DNA from: Chlorobiota bacterium
GTDB taxonomy: Bacteria > Bacteroidota > Ignavibacteria > OLB7
Direction: 5' to 3'
Assembly: GCA_016710285.1 (NCBI GenBank)
Contig: JADJXR010000001.1
Location: 2,854,501-2,918,500 of the forward strand
Length of the DNA stretch: 64,000 nt
How positions within the stretch are numbered: the first letter of the stretch is position 1; each line of letters starts with the position of its first letter. Below are positions 1-9,341 of this stretch, one piece after another. A program made the position numbers and the translations under genes. Below the pieces are notes generated by a model. The model was given only the letters and a program-made list of their open reading frames with translations. It had not been told where the DNA came from and searched no databases.

Positions 1-170
1 AGGTACTCATCCAACTGTTTACCGGTGCTGCCGCTTACGATCCCGTTGCCAGAATGGCGAACGCTTCCATTGGGGATATGATACATCGAAGGTGGCGCAG
101 CGAAGGTGGGTTGTGGTGTAGTGGACATGGCGTGTGCGGCAAGAATTGCAGTTACGATCAGGCGTTGCAT
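1..170 (-). CDS. Secreted protein, N-terminal fragment (runs off the window)
   Basis: The minus strand is open from an ATG at 168-170 to the window edge, giving 56 complete codons. The product starts MQRLIVTAILAAHAMS and continues through a Thr/Pro/Ala-rich stretch, which looks like a signal peptide followed by a low-complexity linker. The rest of the gene lies outside the window, so no family can be assigned. No Shine-Dalgarno sequence precedes the ATG. An out-of-frame ATG lies ten bases upstream. The signal-peptide reading is seen in the sequence; export is inferred. Confidence 0.5.
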   Translation of the reverse strand, partial: MQRLIVTAILAAHAMSTTPQPTFAAPPSMYHIPNGSVRHSGNGIVSGSTGKQLDEY

Positions 171-487
171 ACGGTTGTTCCATACTGCTGGTGTGTTTGA
201 TACAGTGAGAGTAGCAAGGGATATGAACCACCGCGCGGTGCCGCCGCCAACGCAGCGGCGCGGGGTAAAGTTTCGCCATGGCGATTGGCCTGGATAAAAA
301 AACTCTCGCATCGGGGAAAAGTGGTTGTATCTTCTTGGCAAAGGGAAGCAGGGGGCGTTGCTGCCCCTTGCCGCAAACTGCTTGGCGGGGTGGCGCGCCT
401 GCAACCGATTTGGAACGATGGCACGGGATGCAGGAATCAGCCGTAATGGTGGCGGAATAAGCACGAAGCCGGAAGAGAAAAACAGAG
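171..487. other. Intergenic region without a supported gene
   Basis: These 317 bases separate the divergent secreted-protein fragment and the DUF983 gene. Short open frames on both strands show no recognisable product. A weak -7-like TATCTTCT lies at 328-335 on the plus strand, and a CAACCGATT word lies at 402-410, resembling the leader word seen upstream of other starts in this window. Nothing stronger is visible. Confidence 0.4.
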
Positions 488-946
488 ATGAACAAGACTG
501 GATATATCAAAACAATTGCGCGCCAACGCTGCCCAAAATGCCGCAAAGGAATTGTGTTCCGGCATGGGATGGAGATGAACAATCGGTGCCCATACTGCGG
601 TGCACGGTTCGACCGCGAACCAGGGTTCTTCACCGGGGCGATGTACCTGGGCTATGTCCTCGCGCTTCCGCTTGGGGTGTTCCTTATGTTCGTTCTGATG
701 ATCGTGCTTCCCGATATCCATCCGGCAATCCATGGGCTGTTGGCAATGGTTGGTATCCTGCCGATTGTTCCTTTAACCGTGCGGCTGTCGCGTGTGTTGT
801 GGCTGGATATTGGCGGCCACCTTAGCCCCCAAGACCCCGACGACGATCCCCCACCGCCCCCGCCGCCGCCGGCTCCCGATCCATCCATTAACCCGACCGC
901 TCCAAAAGGGGAGGAACGGGAACAACGGATGACCGTGAGCGCATAG
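488..946 (+). CDS. DUF983 family zinc-ribbon membrane protein
   Basis: The 152-residue product has two CxxC pairs near its N-terminus (C15/C18 and C34/C37) that form a short zinc-ribbon-like head. The motif EPGFFTGAMYLGY follows, and then two hydrophobic segments at about 54-72 and 80-98. This is the layout of DUF983, a family of small membrane proteins of unknown function. The C-terminus is an unusual run of Asp and Pro residues (about 116-132) followed by a charged tail, longer than I expect for the family. The ATG at 488 precedes the first CxxC directly. It may share a transcript with hemW, 76 bases downstream. Confidence 0.85.
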   Translation: MNKTGYIKTIARQRCPKCRKGIVFRHGMEMNNRCPYCGARFDREPGFFTGAMYLGYVLALPLGVFLMFVLMIVLPDIHPAIHGLLAMVGILPIVPLTVRLSRVLWLDIGGHLSPQDPDDDPPPPPPPPAPDPSINPTAPKGEEREQRMTVSA

Positions 947-1022
947 CCGCGCTGGTTCATTTTCCCGTGGCAAGCGCGCCGCTCCTTCTGCTCCATCGTC
1001 CATCACTTCATACCGTTCTCCA

Positions 1023-2192
1023 ATGCCTGGCTTATACCTCCATATTCCGTTTTGCGAGCGGAAGTGCATTTACTGCAACTTCTACTCGGTGGAGAACCTT
1101 GCCCCACGCGAGCGGTTTCTGCAGGCGCTGGCGCGGGAGATAGATCTGCGTGCCGATCAGCTATCAGCGGTGCCGGATGCCCCAACGGAATATTCCACCA
1201 TCTTCTTCGGCGGCGGAACTCCATCGCTCCTTTCGCCGGAGCAATTGGGGGGGATTATGGAGTCGCTGCGCCGCCGGTTTGCGATTGCGCCCGATGCCGA
1301 GATCACCATGGAATGCAACCCGGGCGCGCTAACCGAAGGCTGGCTTCCTGGCTACCGAGCGTTGGGGGTGAACCGCTTAAGTTTTGGCGTGCAATCCTTC
1401 CACGACGACGACCTGCGGTTCCTTAGCCGCATCCACACTGCCGCCGAAGCACGGCGCGGAATTGCCGCCGCGATGGAGGTGTTCGGCAACGTCTCGCTGG
1501 ACCTCATCTTCGCGCTGCCGGGCCAAACCACTCAGCGTTGGCGCAGCAATCTGCGCGAAGGGGTGGCGTTGGGAACCGAGCATATCAGTGCCTACGCGCT
1601 GATCTTTGAGGAGGGAACACCCCTAAACGCAATGCGTCTTAGCGGCAGCGTTTCCCCCGCGCCCGACGACCTGGATGCCGAGATGTATGCCGAGACAATG
1701 GAGACGCTGGCCGAGCATGGATTCGGCCAGTATGAGGTGAGCAACTACGCGAAGCCCGGGCGGGAATGCCGGCATAATTTGGGATACTGGGAGCGGCAGA
1801 CCTACATCTCCTTTGGACCATCGGCACACAGCTTTTTGCGCCGCGAGCAACAGCCGCAGGAGCGTTGGGCAAACGTCTCAAGCCTGTCGGCCTACTTGCA
1901 GCAGGTGGAGGCCGGAACCTTGCCCGTTGCGTCGCGTGAATTGCTATCTTCGCAGCTTGTTTTGGAGGAGGTGGTGATGCTGGGGCTTCGGAGCCGGGGG
2001 GTGAACCGCGCTGATTTCCGCCAGGCCGCCGGTTGCGACCTTGCCGAATACGCGCCGAACACCGTTGCAATGCTGACCGCCGAAGGCTACGCAACCCTTT
2101 CCGAACACTTGCTGAGCATGACCCCAAAAGGCTATCCCTTTGCCGACCGATTTGCGGTGGAGTTGCTGATGGGGGAACAACGGAAAGCATGA
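1023..2192 (+). CDS. hemW: Radical SAM heme chaperone HemW (coproporphyrinogen III oxidase-like)
   Basis: The 389-residue product carries the radical SAM cluster motif CERKCIYC (C11, C15, C18), then GGGTPSLL, SFGVQSFHDDDLRFL, LDLIFALPGQT and SAYALIFEEGTPL. This ordered set is typical of HemW, as is the length. HemW binds heme and a 4Fe-4S cluster and is thought to insert heme into target proteins. Proteins of this family are often misnamed HemN, but the compact N-terminus lacks the HemN extension. The ATG at 1023 places the conserved LYLHIPFC right at the N-terminus. GT117 follows after 125 bases. Confidence 0.93.
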   Translation: MPGLYLHIPFCERKCIYCNFYSVENLAPRERFLQALAREIDLRADQLSAVPDAPTEYSTIFFGGGTPSLLSPEQLGGIMESLRRRFAIAPDAEITMECNPGALTEGWLPGYRALGVNRLSFGVQSFHDDDLRFLSRIHTAAEARRGIAAAMEVFGNVSLDLIFALPGQTTQRWRSNLREGVALGTEHISAYALIFEEGTPLNAMRLSGSVSPAPDDLDAEMYAETMETLAEHGFGQYEVSNYAKPGRECRHNLGYWERQTYISFGPSAHSFLRREQQPQERWANVSSLSAYLQQVEAGTLPVASRELLSSQLVLEEVVMLGLRSRGVNRADFRQAAGCDLAEYAPNTVAMLTAEGYATLSEHLLSMTPKGYPFADRFAVELLMGEQRKA

Positions 2193-2285
2193 AGAAGAAA
2201 GGGAGAGCTTCTTCACCAACGACCAAACGCTTCTGAATTGTCCGATTCCAGGCAACGATCTCTCTCTCTCCCTCTATCTCCCTTG

Positions 2286-2314
2286 CGATAACCGATTCTC
2301 GACAACCGATTCTC
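2286..2314 (+). promoter_or_regulatory. Leader word, two tandem copies (CGAYAACCGATTCTC)
   Basis: Two adjacent 15-base copies, CGATAACCGATTCTC (2286-2300) and CGACAACCGATTCTC (2300-2314), sit just before the GT117 ATG at 2318. The same word recurs at 6431, 9386 and 38236, each time a few bases before a start codon. Its role is unknown. Confidence 0.5.
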
Positions 2315-2317
2315 GAC

Positions 2318-5300
2318 ATGAGCTCTTACCGTACAGTCAACCGCGTCCTTGCCGGCGTGGCGTTTCTTGCGACGTTCCTTACCTATGCGATGACGTTGCA
2401 ACCCTCGGTCCCGTTCTGGGACTGCGGCGAGTTTTCCGCTGCGGCAACGTGGCAGCAAGTTCCCCACCCCCCTGGCGCGCCCCTTTGGCTGATTATCGGC
2501 CGGGTGTTCCAGATGATTGTGCCGGGGGATCCGGGATGGAGCCTGAATTTGTTCAGCGCGTTTTGCTCGGCAGTTACTGCCGGTTTGGTTTATCTGATTG
2601 TTGTTCGCGCAATCGAGCGTTGGAAGCCATACCGCGAGGGGGAAGGGATTGCCAGCTATGTTGGAACATTTGGCGGCGGGCTGATTGGGACCCTGGCCTT
2701 CACGTTTAGCGATACCCAGTGGTTCAACAGTGTGGAATCGGAGGTCTATGCCGGCGGAACAACCTTGATTGCCCTGCTGATGTGGCTGATGATGGTGTGG
2801 GACAGCAAGCACGACAAACCCGGGCACGAGCGTTATTTGCTGCTGATTGCCTACATCTGCGGCCTTGCTATCGGCATCCATTTGCTGGCGTTGCTGGTGA
2901 TTCCGGCGGTGGCGTTGGTGATCTACTTCCGCAGTTACCGCTTTGGCTGGGGGTCATTCTTGGCAATGGTGGCAATTACCGGGGTGGCGTTCAATTACTT
3001 GGCCTACAAGGGGATCATCGAGTACCTCCCGAAAATGATTGCAGGGACCGATGTGAAAATTGGATTGATGCTTTTCAGCATCACCATTCCGGCGGCCATG
3101 TCGCAGGCGTTGGGGATCATGGTGCTGCTGGCAATCGCAGGACTGATCGTCTGGTCCTTGAAAGCTCATAAGCCAAAAATCTTCCTATCGGCAACCTCGC
3201 TGGTGATGATTATTCTTGGCTTCACCACCTACACCCAGATTCTGCTTCGCGCCAACGCCCATGCCCCAATGAATGAGAACGAGCCGGACACCGTTGCCGA
3301 GCTTGTTAGCTACTTGGGGCGCGAGCAATATGGAACCGCCAACACGTGGCCGCGCCGATACAAGCCGGACCCAGAGTTCCGCCGCTACCAGGATAAGTAT
3401 GGCCCATGGGAACCGCCCGTGGACCAGAATCCTGATGGCTCCTTTGTCTTTGCTCCGGGAAGCGTCAACACCGGGGCGGAGTTGAACTTCATGTTCAAGT
3501 GGCAGATTGGGCATATGTACCTGCGCTACTTCCTCTGGAATTTTGTTGGCCGCGCCAGCGATGTCCAGGATGCCAATTGGGTGTTCACCAACGTCACCGA
3601 TGCAAGCTGGATTTCCGACCCCGGCGTCACCCAGGACCAAATCCGGCGGCAGTTTGTTGACGCCACTGGCTACAGCGATGTGTTCCCCGTCAAGTTCTAC
3701 GCGCTGCCGCTGCTGATTGGGTTGTTCGGCATCTACTTCCATTACAAGCGCGATTGGAAAATGGCGCTGACCTTCACCGCGCTCTTCCTTCTGCTTGGCG
3801 TGATTGCCACGTTGCAGCAAAACCAGCAACAACCCCAACCCCGCGAACGCGATTACTTCTACGTTGGCTCCTTCATGGTGTTTGCCATGTGGGTTGGCAT
3901 TGGGGCAACGGGGCTGGCCTCGCTGGCGGCACGCCGCAAACAGGGGGATGGAGCCCAGGCAGAAGAAGCGGAGGAATCCGGGGCCGGTGGCGGGCTTGCC
4001 ATTGCTGCGCTTGCCGCCTGCTTCATTGCCGCGCCGTTGAACATGGCGGTTGGCGGCTGGAAGTTCCACGACCGCTCGCACAACTGGGTCCCGTGGGATT
4101 ATGCTTACAACATCCTGCAAAGCTGCGAGAAGGATGCAATCCTGTTCACCGCCGGCGACAACGACACCTTCCCGGTGTGGTACTTGCAGGACGTTGCCGG
4201 CGTGCGCCGTGATATTCGGGTGATTAACCTTTCGCTTGCCAACACCCGCTGGTACACGTGGCAGCTGAAAAACGAACGCCCCTGGAACGCCAACAAAGTG
4301 CCAATCAGCTACGGCGACGACATCCTACGGATTAACGAACTTGAGGCCGACCGCAAACGCGATGCCCTCTCGACCGAGTTCTCCCCGGGCAAACCGGTCT
4401 CGATAACGGTCCCCGCCAACGTGCTTAGCCAGTTCACCGGCAAAACCGAAACCGCAAGCGGGACGATGAGCTGGACGATGCGTGGCCCCGCCGCTGGGAA
4501 GGACCAATACCTTATCCGCCCGCAGGATAAACTTGTGGCGGACATCATCCAGAACAACAAGTGGGAACGCCCCATCTACTTTGCCGCCAGCGACCCACCC
4601 GACAGCTGGGCCGGGCTGGATGACTACTTGCGCCCCGAAGCAATGGCGTACCGCGTGCTTCCGGTGAAGCAAGGGGGCGTGCGTGCCTCGATGAACTACG
4701 AGGTGATGAAGCAATACCTGATGAACCCCTTGCCCAACGACGAGTATCACACCAAGCCGCACTACGGCATAAAACTGCGCGGGCTGAACAATCCCGACAA
4801 TATGTTTTTGGATGACCATCGTCGCCCAGTCATCTACAACATCATCCCGCTCTATCAGGCGCTTGCTACCTACGAGCTAACCCAGCGTCGGGACCCGAAA
4901 GCCGCTGTGGCAACCCTGGACAAAATGGGGGAGCTGATCTCCTTTGAACGCTTCAAGGTCCCGTACTTCATGCTGTCGGACCTTGCCAACGTCTATAAAC
5001 AGGCGGGAAGCCCTGAGAAGGCGCGGAAATACGCTCAGATGGGGATTGATGCCATTGACGCGATGAAAGGCGATTACGGCAACGACCCCGCCACGCAGTA
5101 CTACCCGCCACAGCAGATCAGAATGCTGCTGCAAGTCTCCATGGGGGAATATGACCAAGCCATTGCCCAGCTTGAGGAGATGATGAAACAGTACCCGCAG
5201 GAATCCGCGACCATCCGCTCGCAGATTGACCAATGGAAGGTGGAGAAATTCCTTTCCAAAAAAGATACCGCCGGCGCGTTGGCCGAACTCCAGCGGCTGA

Positions 5301-5437
5301 TTGATGGATACAACGGCGCAACCGACCCGAACCTGTCGCGCAACCAGGAAGCCTTGCGCGCGCTCCAGGCCGAACTAACCGGAAAGCCCCTTGCCCCAGC
5401 CGGCGGCGCAACCGCCGACACCAGCAAGAAGCCGTAG
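2318..5437 (+). CDS. GT117 (DUF2723) membrane glycosyltransferase, paralog 1
   Basis: The 1039-residue protein begins with the DUF2723 region: a first membrane helix, then FWDCGEFSAAATWQ with acidic D35 and E38, then HPPGAPLWLIIGR, then repeated hydrophobic segments through about residue 560. These are hallmarks of the GT117 family related to TMEM260, an O-mannosyltransferase that uses a lipid-linked sugar. The second half is soluble and includes FTAGDNDTFPVWYLQ, and the C-terminus is helical and repeat-like. The protein is expected in the cytoplasmic membrane, moving sugar from a polyprenyl-phosphate donor to exported protein. A strong terminator follows at 5470. A close paralog lies at 6449. 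Substrate and sugar are inferred. Confidence 0.88.
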   Translation: MSSYRTVNRVLAGVAFLATFLTYAMTLQPSVPFWDCGEFSAAATWQQVPHPPGAPLWLIIGRVFQMIVPGDPGWSLNLFSAFCSAVTAGLVYLIVVRAIERWKPYREGEGIASYVGTFGGGLIGTLAFTFSDTQWFNSVESEVYAGGTTLIALLMWLMMVWDSKHDKPGHERYLLLIAYICGLAIGIHLLALLVIPAVALVIYFRSYRFGWGSFLAMVAITGVAFNYLAYKGIIEYLPKMIAGTDVKIGLMLFSITIPAAMSQALGIMVLLAIAGLIVWSLKAHKPKIFLSATSLVMIILGFTTYTQILLRANAHAPMNENEPDTVAELVSYLGREQYGTANTWPRRYKPDPEFRRYQDKYGPWEPPVDQNPDGSFVFAPGSVNTGAELNFMFKWQIGHMYLRYFLWNFVGRASDVQDANWVFTNVTDASWISDPGVTQDQIRRQFVDATGYSDVFPVKFYALPLLIGLFGIYFHYKRDWKMALTFTALFLLLGVIATLQQNQQQPQPRERDYFYVGSFMVFAMWVGIGATGLASLAARRKQGDGAQAEEAEESGAGGGLAIAALAACFIAAPLNMAVGGWKFHDRSHNWVPWDYAYNILQSCEKDAILFTAGDNDTFPVWYLQDVAGVRRDIRVINLSLANTRWYTWQLKNERPWNANKVPISYGDDILRINELEADRKRDALSTEFSPGKPVSITVPANVLSQFTGKTETASGTMSWTMRGPAAGKDQYLIRPQDKLVADIIQNNKWERPIYFAASDPPDSWAGLDDYLRPEAMAYRVLPVKQGGVRASMNYEVMKQYLMNPLPNDEYHTKPHYGIKLRGLNNPDNMFLDDHRRPVIYNIIPLYQALATYELTQRRDPKAAVATLDKMGELISFERFKVPYFMLSDLANVYKQAGSPEKARKYAQMGIDAIDAMKGDYGNDPATQYYPPQQIRMLLQVSMGEYDQAIAQLEEMMKQYPQESATIRSQIDQWKVEKFLSKKDTAGALAELQRLIDGYNGATDPNLSRNQEALRALQAELTGKPLAPAGGATADTSKKP

Positions 5438-5469
5438 CGCGGCCCGCAAGCAACAATCCCAAAACAGCA

Positions 5470-5513
5470 AGAGGGGGTTCCATCACCATTGGAACTCCCT
5501 CTCCTATTTTTTT
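5470..5513 (+). terminator. Rho-independent terminator after GT117 paralog 1
   Basis: The arms at 5470-5482 and 5490-5502 pair over 13 positions with one G-T wobble, and a run of seven T follows at 5507-5513. It separates the first GT117 gene from the GT2 gene, so the GT2 gene needs its own promoter. Confidence 0.85.
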
Positions 5514-5594
5514 ATGATTGCCAGTTCGGTTGCTGCTGGCGTGTGCGGGGCGGGGGGGAAGCAAACAATTGGTATTGATCCAGTACGTTTTTGG

Positions 5595-5628
5595 TTGGCC
5601 GCAATACGGCGGCTCCTTCTTATCTTCG
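5595..5628 (+). promoter_or_regulatory. Candidate Bacteroidota-type promoter for the GT2-GT117 unit
   Basis: TATCTTCG at 5621-5628 fits a -7 box of the TAnnTTyG type, and TTGG at 5595-5598 could serve as the -33 element. It lies downstream of a strong terminator and 73 bases before the GT2 start, where a promoter is needed. No experimental support. Confidence 0.45.
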
Positions 5629-5700
5629 CCCCCTCACAGCCCGAACCGTTGCCCCAATTAACGCAGCGGCCACGGAATTCGCAGCGGACTATTTCCCTTC

Positions 5701-6447
5701 ATGGAGCTATCCTTTATTATTCCCGCATACAACGAATCGGCGCGCATCGAGAAATCGTTGCAGCAAGCGCTTGATTACTTCCAATGCCAGCCCTACACGT
5801 GGGAAATCCTTGTGGTGGATGATGGCTCCAGCGATGGCACCCCCGACATCGTTCGCCGCTATGAAGGGGAGCGGCTGCGGTTGCTGGTGCAGCCACGCAA
5901 CATGGGGAAAGGCGCGGCCGTGCGGCGCGGAATGCTGGAGGCCAACGGGATGTTCCGAATCTTCAGCGATGCCGATTTCTCAACGCCAATCCAAGAAACC
6001 GGGGGGATGATGGTCCTGCTGGGGATGTACGAGATCGTCATCGGCAGCCGCGCATTGAAGGGGAGCATGGTGAAGGTCCATCAGCCCTGGTACCGCGAGA
6101 CCATGGGGAAAATCTTCAACTTGATGGTGCAAGCGCTTGCGGTCCCCGGAATCAAGGACACACAGTGCGGTTTTAAGGGGTTCCGCGACACCGTCGCCAA
6201 AGAAATCTTCAGCCGCACAAAGATTGATGGCTTCAGCTTCGATGTCGAGGCCCTTTTTCTTGCACGACGGCTTGGGTTCCTTATCAAAGAAATGCCCGTG
6301 GAGTGGCACAACGACGAACGCTCGACACTCCATCCAATCTACGATTCCCTAAAAATGCTCCGCGAACTTGTGAAGATTCGGGGGCTGCATAAAGGAATGC
6401 CGCAGGCTCCAACAACCGACCCCAAATTTTCGATAACCGATTCCTGA
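5701..6447 (+). CDS. GT2 polyprenyl-phosphate sugar synthase (ALG5/DPM1-like)
   Basis: The 248-residue GT-A fold enzyme starts MELSFIIPAYNESARI and shows VVDDGSSDGT, NMGKGAAVRRGM, the metal-binding FSDADFSTPI, DTQCGFKGF and GFSFDVEALFLARR. This combination is typical of dolichyl/polyprenyl-phosphate glucose or mannose synthases, which load a nucleotide sugar onto a lipid phosphate at the membrane. No obvious membrane helix is present, as in DPM1. The gene sits between two GT117 genes and ends one base before the second, so it probably supplies their lipid-linked donor. Whether the sugar is glucose or mannose cannot be read from sequence. Confidence 0.88.
   Translation: MELSFIIPAYNESARIEKSLQQALDYFQCQPYTWEILVVDDGSSDGTPDIVRRYEGERLRLLVQPRNMGKGAAVRRGMLEANGMFRIFSDADFSTPIQETGGMMVLLGMYEIVIGSRALKGSMVKVHQPWYRETMGKIFNLMVQALAVPGIKDTQCGFKGFRDTVAKEIFSRTKIDGFSFDVEALFLARRLGFLIKEMPVEWHNDERSTLHPIYDSLKMLRELVKIRGLHKGMPQAPTTDPKFSITDS
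6431..6443 (+). promoter_or_regulatory. Leader word CGATAACCGATTC inside the GT2 3-prime end
   Basis: This copy of the leader word lies within the last codons of the GT2 gene and six bases before the ATG of the second GT117 gene (6449). It therefore contributes the residues SITDS to the GT2 C-terminus. Confidence 0.45.
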
Positions 6448-6448
6448 A

Positions 6449-9298
6449 ATGAACTACCGTACCATTAACCGCGCCCTTGCTGGGGTTGCATTCCTTGTCA
6501 CGTTCATCACGTATGCCATGACCCTGCAGCCGTCGGTTCCGTTTTGGGACTGCGGCGAGTTTTCGGCGGCGGCAACGTGGCAGCAGGTTCCCCACCCGCC
6601 GGGCGCGCCGCTGTGGCTGATTGTTGGGCGTGTCTTCCAACTGATTGTTCCGGGCGACCCGGGATGGAGCCTGAACCTGTTCAGCGCGTTCTGTTCTTCG
6701 ATCACCGCAGCGTTGGTCTATCTGGTGATTGTCCAGCTGGTGGAGCGTTGGCGGCCCTACCGCGAAGGCGCGCCAATCACCAGCTACCTAAGCACCATCG
6801 GCGCAGGCTTGATTGGCACATTGGCGTTCACGTGGAGCGACACGCAGTGGTTCAACAGCGTCGAGTCGGAGGTGTATGCCGGCGGGACAACCTTGATTGC
6901 CTTGCTGGTCTGGCTGATGATGGTTTGGGACAGCAAGCACGACAAGCCGGGCCACGAGCGGTATATCCTTCTGATGGCGTACGTCTGCGGGCTTGCCATT
7001 GGCGTTCACCTGCTGGCGTTGCTGATGATCCCTGCCATTGCCATGGTGATCTACTTCCGCAACTACAAGTTCTCCATCCTTTCGTTCTTGGGGTTGATGG
7101 CCATTACGGCTTTCGCTTTCCTTGTGGTGATTTACAAAGGGATGATTGAGTACATCCCCAAAATGATTGCCGGGCAGGATATGAAGGTCAGCCTGCTCCT
7201 GTTCAAGGTTCCCCTTGATGGAGGAACGGCGCAGGTGTTGGGGGTGCTGGCGGTGGTTGGCATTGCCGTGCTGCTGTGGTGGTCCCTGAAAAACCGGAAG
7301 TCGCAGTTCTTCCTTGCCGCGCTCTCCTTCCTGATGATCTTTTTGGGCTTCACCACCTACGTCCAAATTTTGCTTCGCGCCAACGCCCATCCCCCAATGA
7401 ATGAGAACGAGCCGGACACCGTTGCCGAGCTTGTTAGCTACTTGGGGCGCGAGCAGTACGGCCAGCGTCCAGATTGGCCGCGCCGCATCGAGGCGGACGG
7501 ATACTACAGCCGCCACTGGCCAGAGTATGGCGAACCTTGGACCCCGCCCCGCTACGAACCGAACCCCGATTACCCGAAATACAGCAACAACCCTGCAGTC
7601 ATCAAGTTCGACCAGATCAACACCGCGGGCGAGCTTACCTACATGTTCAAGTGGCAGCTTGGGCACATGTACTTCCGCTATCTGTTCTGGAATTTTGTTG
7701 GCCGCGTTAGCGATGTGCAAGATGCCGGATTTGCCTTCAGCGGGGTAAGCGATGCCACCCGCGCTGCGTTCATTACGCCGGCGGGGTCCGGCGCGAAATT
7801 CCCCGTGCAGTTCTACGCGCTGCCGTTGCTGCTGGGGATGTTCGGGCTGGTTTACCATTTCCGCCGCGACCCCAAAATGGCGATGGTGTTCCTTGCCGTG
7901 TTCTTGTTCCAGGGGGCAATCGCAACGTTGCAGCAGAACCAGCAGCAGCCGCAGCCCCGCGAGCGCGATTACTTCTACGTTGGCTCCTTCATGGTCTTTG
8001 CCATGTGGATTGGATTGGGTGCTTCGGCCATTGCCGAGGCCGCACGCAAACGCCGCGCCGAAGGGGCGCAATCCACCAGCGACGACGGTGCGGAAAACAC
8101 CGGAATGGTTGCCGGCGCGCTGGCCCTGTGCTTCATTGCCGTGCCAATCAACATGTGCGTTGGCGGATGGAAACTGCACGACCGCTCGCACAATTGGACC
8201 CCGTGGGACTTCTCCTACAACGTGCTGCAAAGCTGCGAGAAGGATGCCATTCTGTTCACCAACGGCGATAACGACACCTTCCCGCTCTGGTACCTGCAAG
8301 ACGTTGCCGGGGTCCGCCGCGACGTTCGCGTGGTGAACCTTGAGCTTGCCCAAACCAATTGGTATATGTGGCAGATGCAAAACGAGCAGCCGTGGGGGGC
8401 AAAGAAAATCCAGCTAAGCTGGCCCGGGCAAATGATGAAGGACCCAGAAGGAACCCACCCTGAGCTTGGCCCGCGCGAGGTTCCGGCGCAAGCCAGCGTT
8501 CCGGTCCCGGCATCGGTGGTGAAGTGGGGGATAAGCAGCCCAACCGCCGCCCAGTATCTTCCGCCCGATAGCTTGTCGAAGGCAACCATTACCGATGGAG
8601 CCATGACCTGGACGATGTCTGGCCAGCCAACGCAGGAAGGAAGGGTTTATGCCGGATTCAAGCAGATCATGGTGAAAGAAATCTTGACCCAGGCCAAGTG
8701 GGAACGCCCCATCTACTTCTCGGCCACCACCTACCAAGATGCGTGGGGCGGGCTGGAGGAATATCTGCGCCGCGAAGGAATGGCCTATCGGGTGATGCCG
8801 GTCCGCCAAAAGCCGAGCAGCACCTACGGCTTTGCAATCGAGCCGACCATCACCAAGCAATGCGCCATGCAGACATTGAAGGATGATGAATCGTACCAAA
8901 CGCCGCACTTCGGGTTCAAGCTCCGGAACATGAACACGCCGGATGCCTTCTTCTTGGAAGATCACCGCCAGTGGATCCCTGGATATTGGGAGCTGTACAT
9001 CAGCTTGGCATTGGACGAGCTGAACACCAAGAACAACCCGAAGGAAGCTGTGGCAATCCTCAACAAACTGGAATCGCTGATTAATCCCGAGGCGTTGGCA
9101 ATGCCGTACTGGGTTTCGGCGAACATCGCCGAAGCGTACAGCCGCGCCGGCGAGCAAGGCAAAGCAAAGGAGTACGCGCAACGCTCCATCGCCATGTTGG
9201 ATCAGCTTGGGGAGTTTGCCAATCTGGACCGCGCCGCCCAGACCTACAACCCAGCGACCATCCGGCAAAAGATGCAAACCATGATGGGGGGGAAGTAA
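6449..9298 (+). CDS. GT117 (DUF2723) membrane glycosyltransferase, paralog 2
   Basis: The 949-residue protein parallels the 2318-5437 product almost segment for segment: TYAMTLQPSVPFWDCGEF, HPPGAPLWLIVGR, SDTQWFNSVESEVYAGGTT, NENEPDTVAELVSYLGREQ, QPQPRERDYFYVGSFMVF and FTNGDNDTFPLWYLQ. It is about 90 residues shorter, mainly at the C-terminus. Stretches of DNA are nearly identical between the two copies (for example around 3265-3330 and 7400-7455), while other parts differ freely. The start is one base after the GT2 stop, implying coupled translation. Expected role: membrane transfer of sugar from a lipid carrier to an exported acceptor. Two copies may have different acceptors or act together; this is inference. 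Confidence 0.88.
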   Translation: MNYRTINRALAGVAFLVTFITYAMTLQPSVPFWDCGEFSAAATWQQVPHPPGAPLWLIVGRVFQLIVPGDPGWSLNLFSAFCSSITAALVYLVIVQLVERWRPYREGAPITSYLSTIGAGLIGTLAFTWSDTQWFNSVESEVYAGGTTLIALLVWLMMVWDSKHDKPGHERYILLMAYVCGLAIGVHLLALLMIPAIAMVIYFRNYKFSILSFLGLMAITAFAFLVVIYKGMIEYIPKMIAGQDMKVSLLLFKVPLDGGTAQVLGVLAVVGIAVLLWWSLKNRKSQFFLAALSFLMIFLGFTTYVQILLRANAHPPMNENEPDTVAELVSYLGREQYGQRPDWPRRIEADGYYSRHWPEYGEPWTPPRYEPNPDYPKYSNNPAVIKFDQINTAGELTYMFKWQLGHMYFRYLFWNFVGRVSDVQDAGFAFSGVSDATRAAFITPAGSGAKFPVQFYALPLLLGMFGLVYHFRRDPKMAMVFLAVFLFQGAIATLQQNQQQPQPRERDYFYVGSFMVFAMWIGLGASAIAEAARKRRAEGAQSTSDDGAENTGMVAGALALCFIAVPINMCVGGWKLHDRSHNWTPWDFSYNVLQSCEKDAILFTNGDNDTFPLWYLQDVAGVRRDVRVVNLELAQTNWYMWQMQNEQPWGAKKIQLSWPGQMMKDPEGTHPELGPREVPAQASVPVPASVVKWGISSPTAAQYLPPDSLSKATITDGAMTWTMSGQPTQEGRVYAGFKQIMVKEILTQAKWERPIYFSATTYQDAWGGLEEYLRREGMAYRVMPVRQKPSSTYGFAIEPTITKQCAMQTLKDDESYQTPHFGFKLRNMNTPDAFFLEDHRQWIPGYWELYISLALDELNTKNNPKEAVAILNKLESLINPEALAMPYWVSANIAEAYSRAGEQGKAKEYAQRSIAMLDQLGEFANLDRAAQTYNPATIRQKMQTMMGGK

Positions 9299-9341
9299 GA
9301 GAAGGGAAGAAGTGATGGAAATGGCGCAAGCTGAAGCGAAG

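Noticed and set aside
6788..8380. 530-codon minus-strand open frame opposite GT117 paralog 2
   Set aside because: Antisense shadow. A similar frame opposite paralog 1 exists only because the two genes are alike, so conservation between them is not independent evidence.
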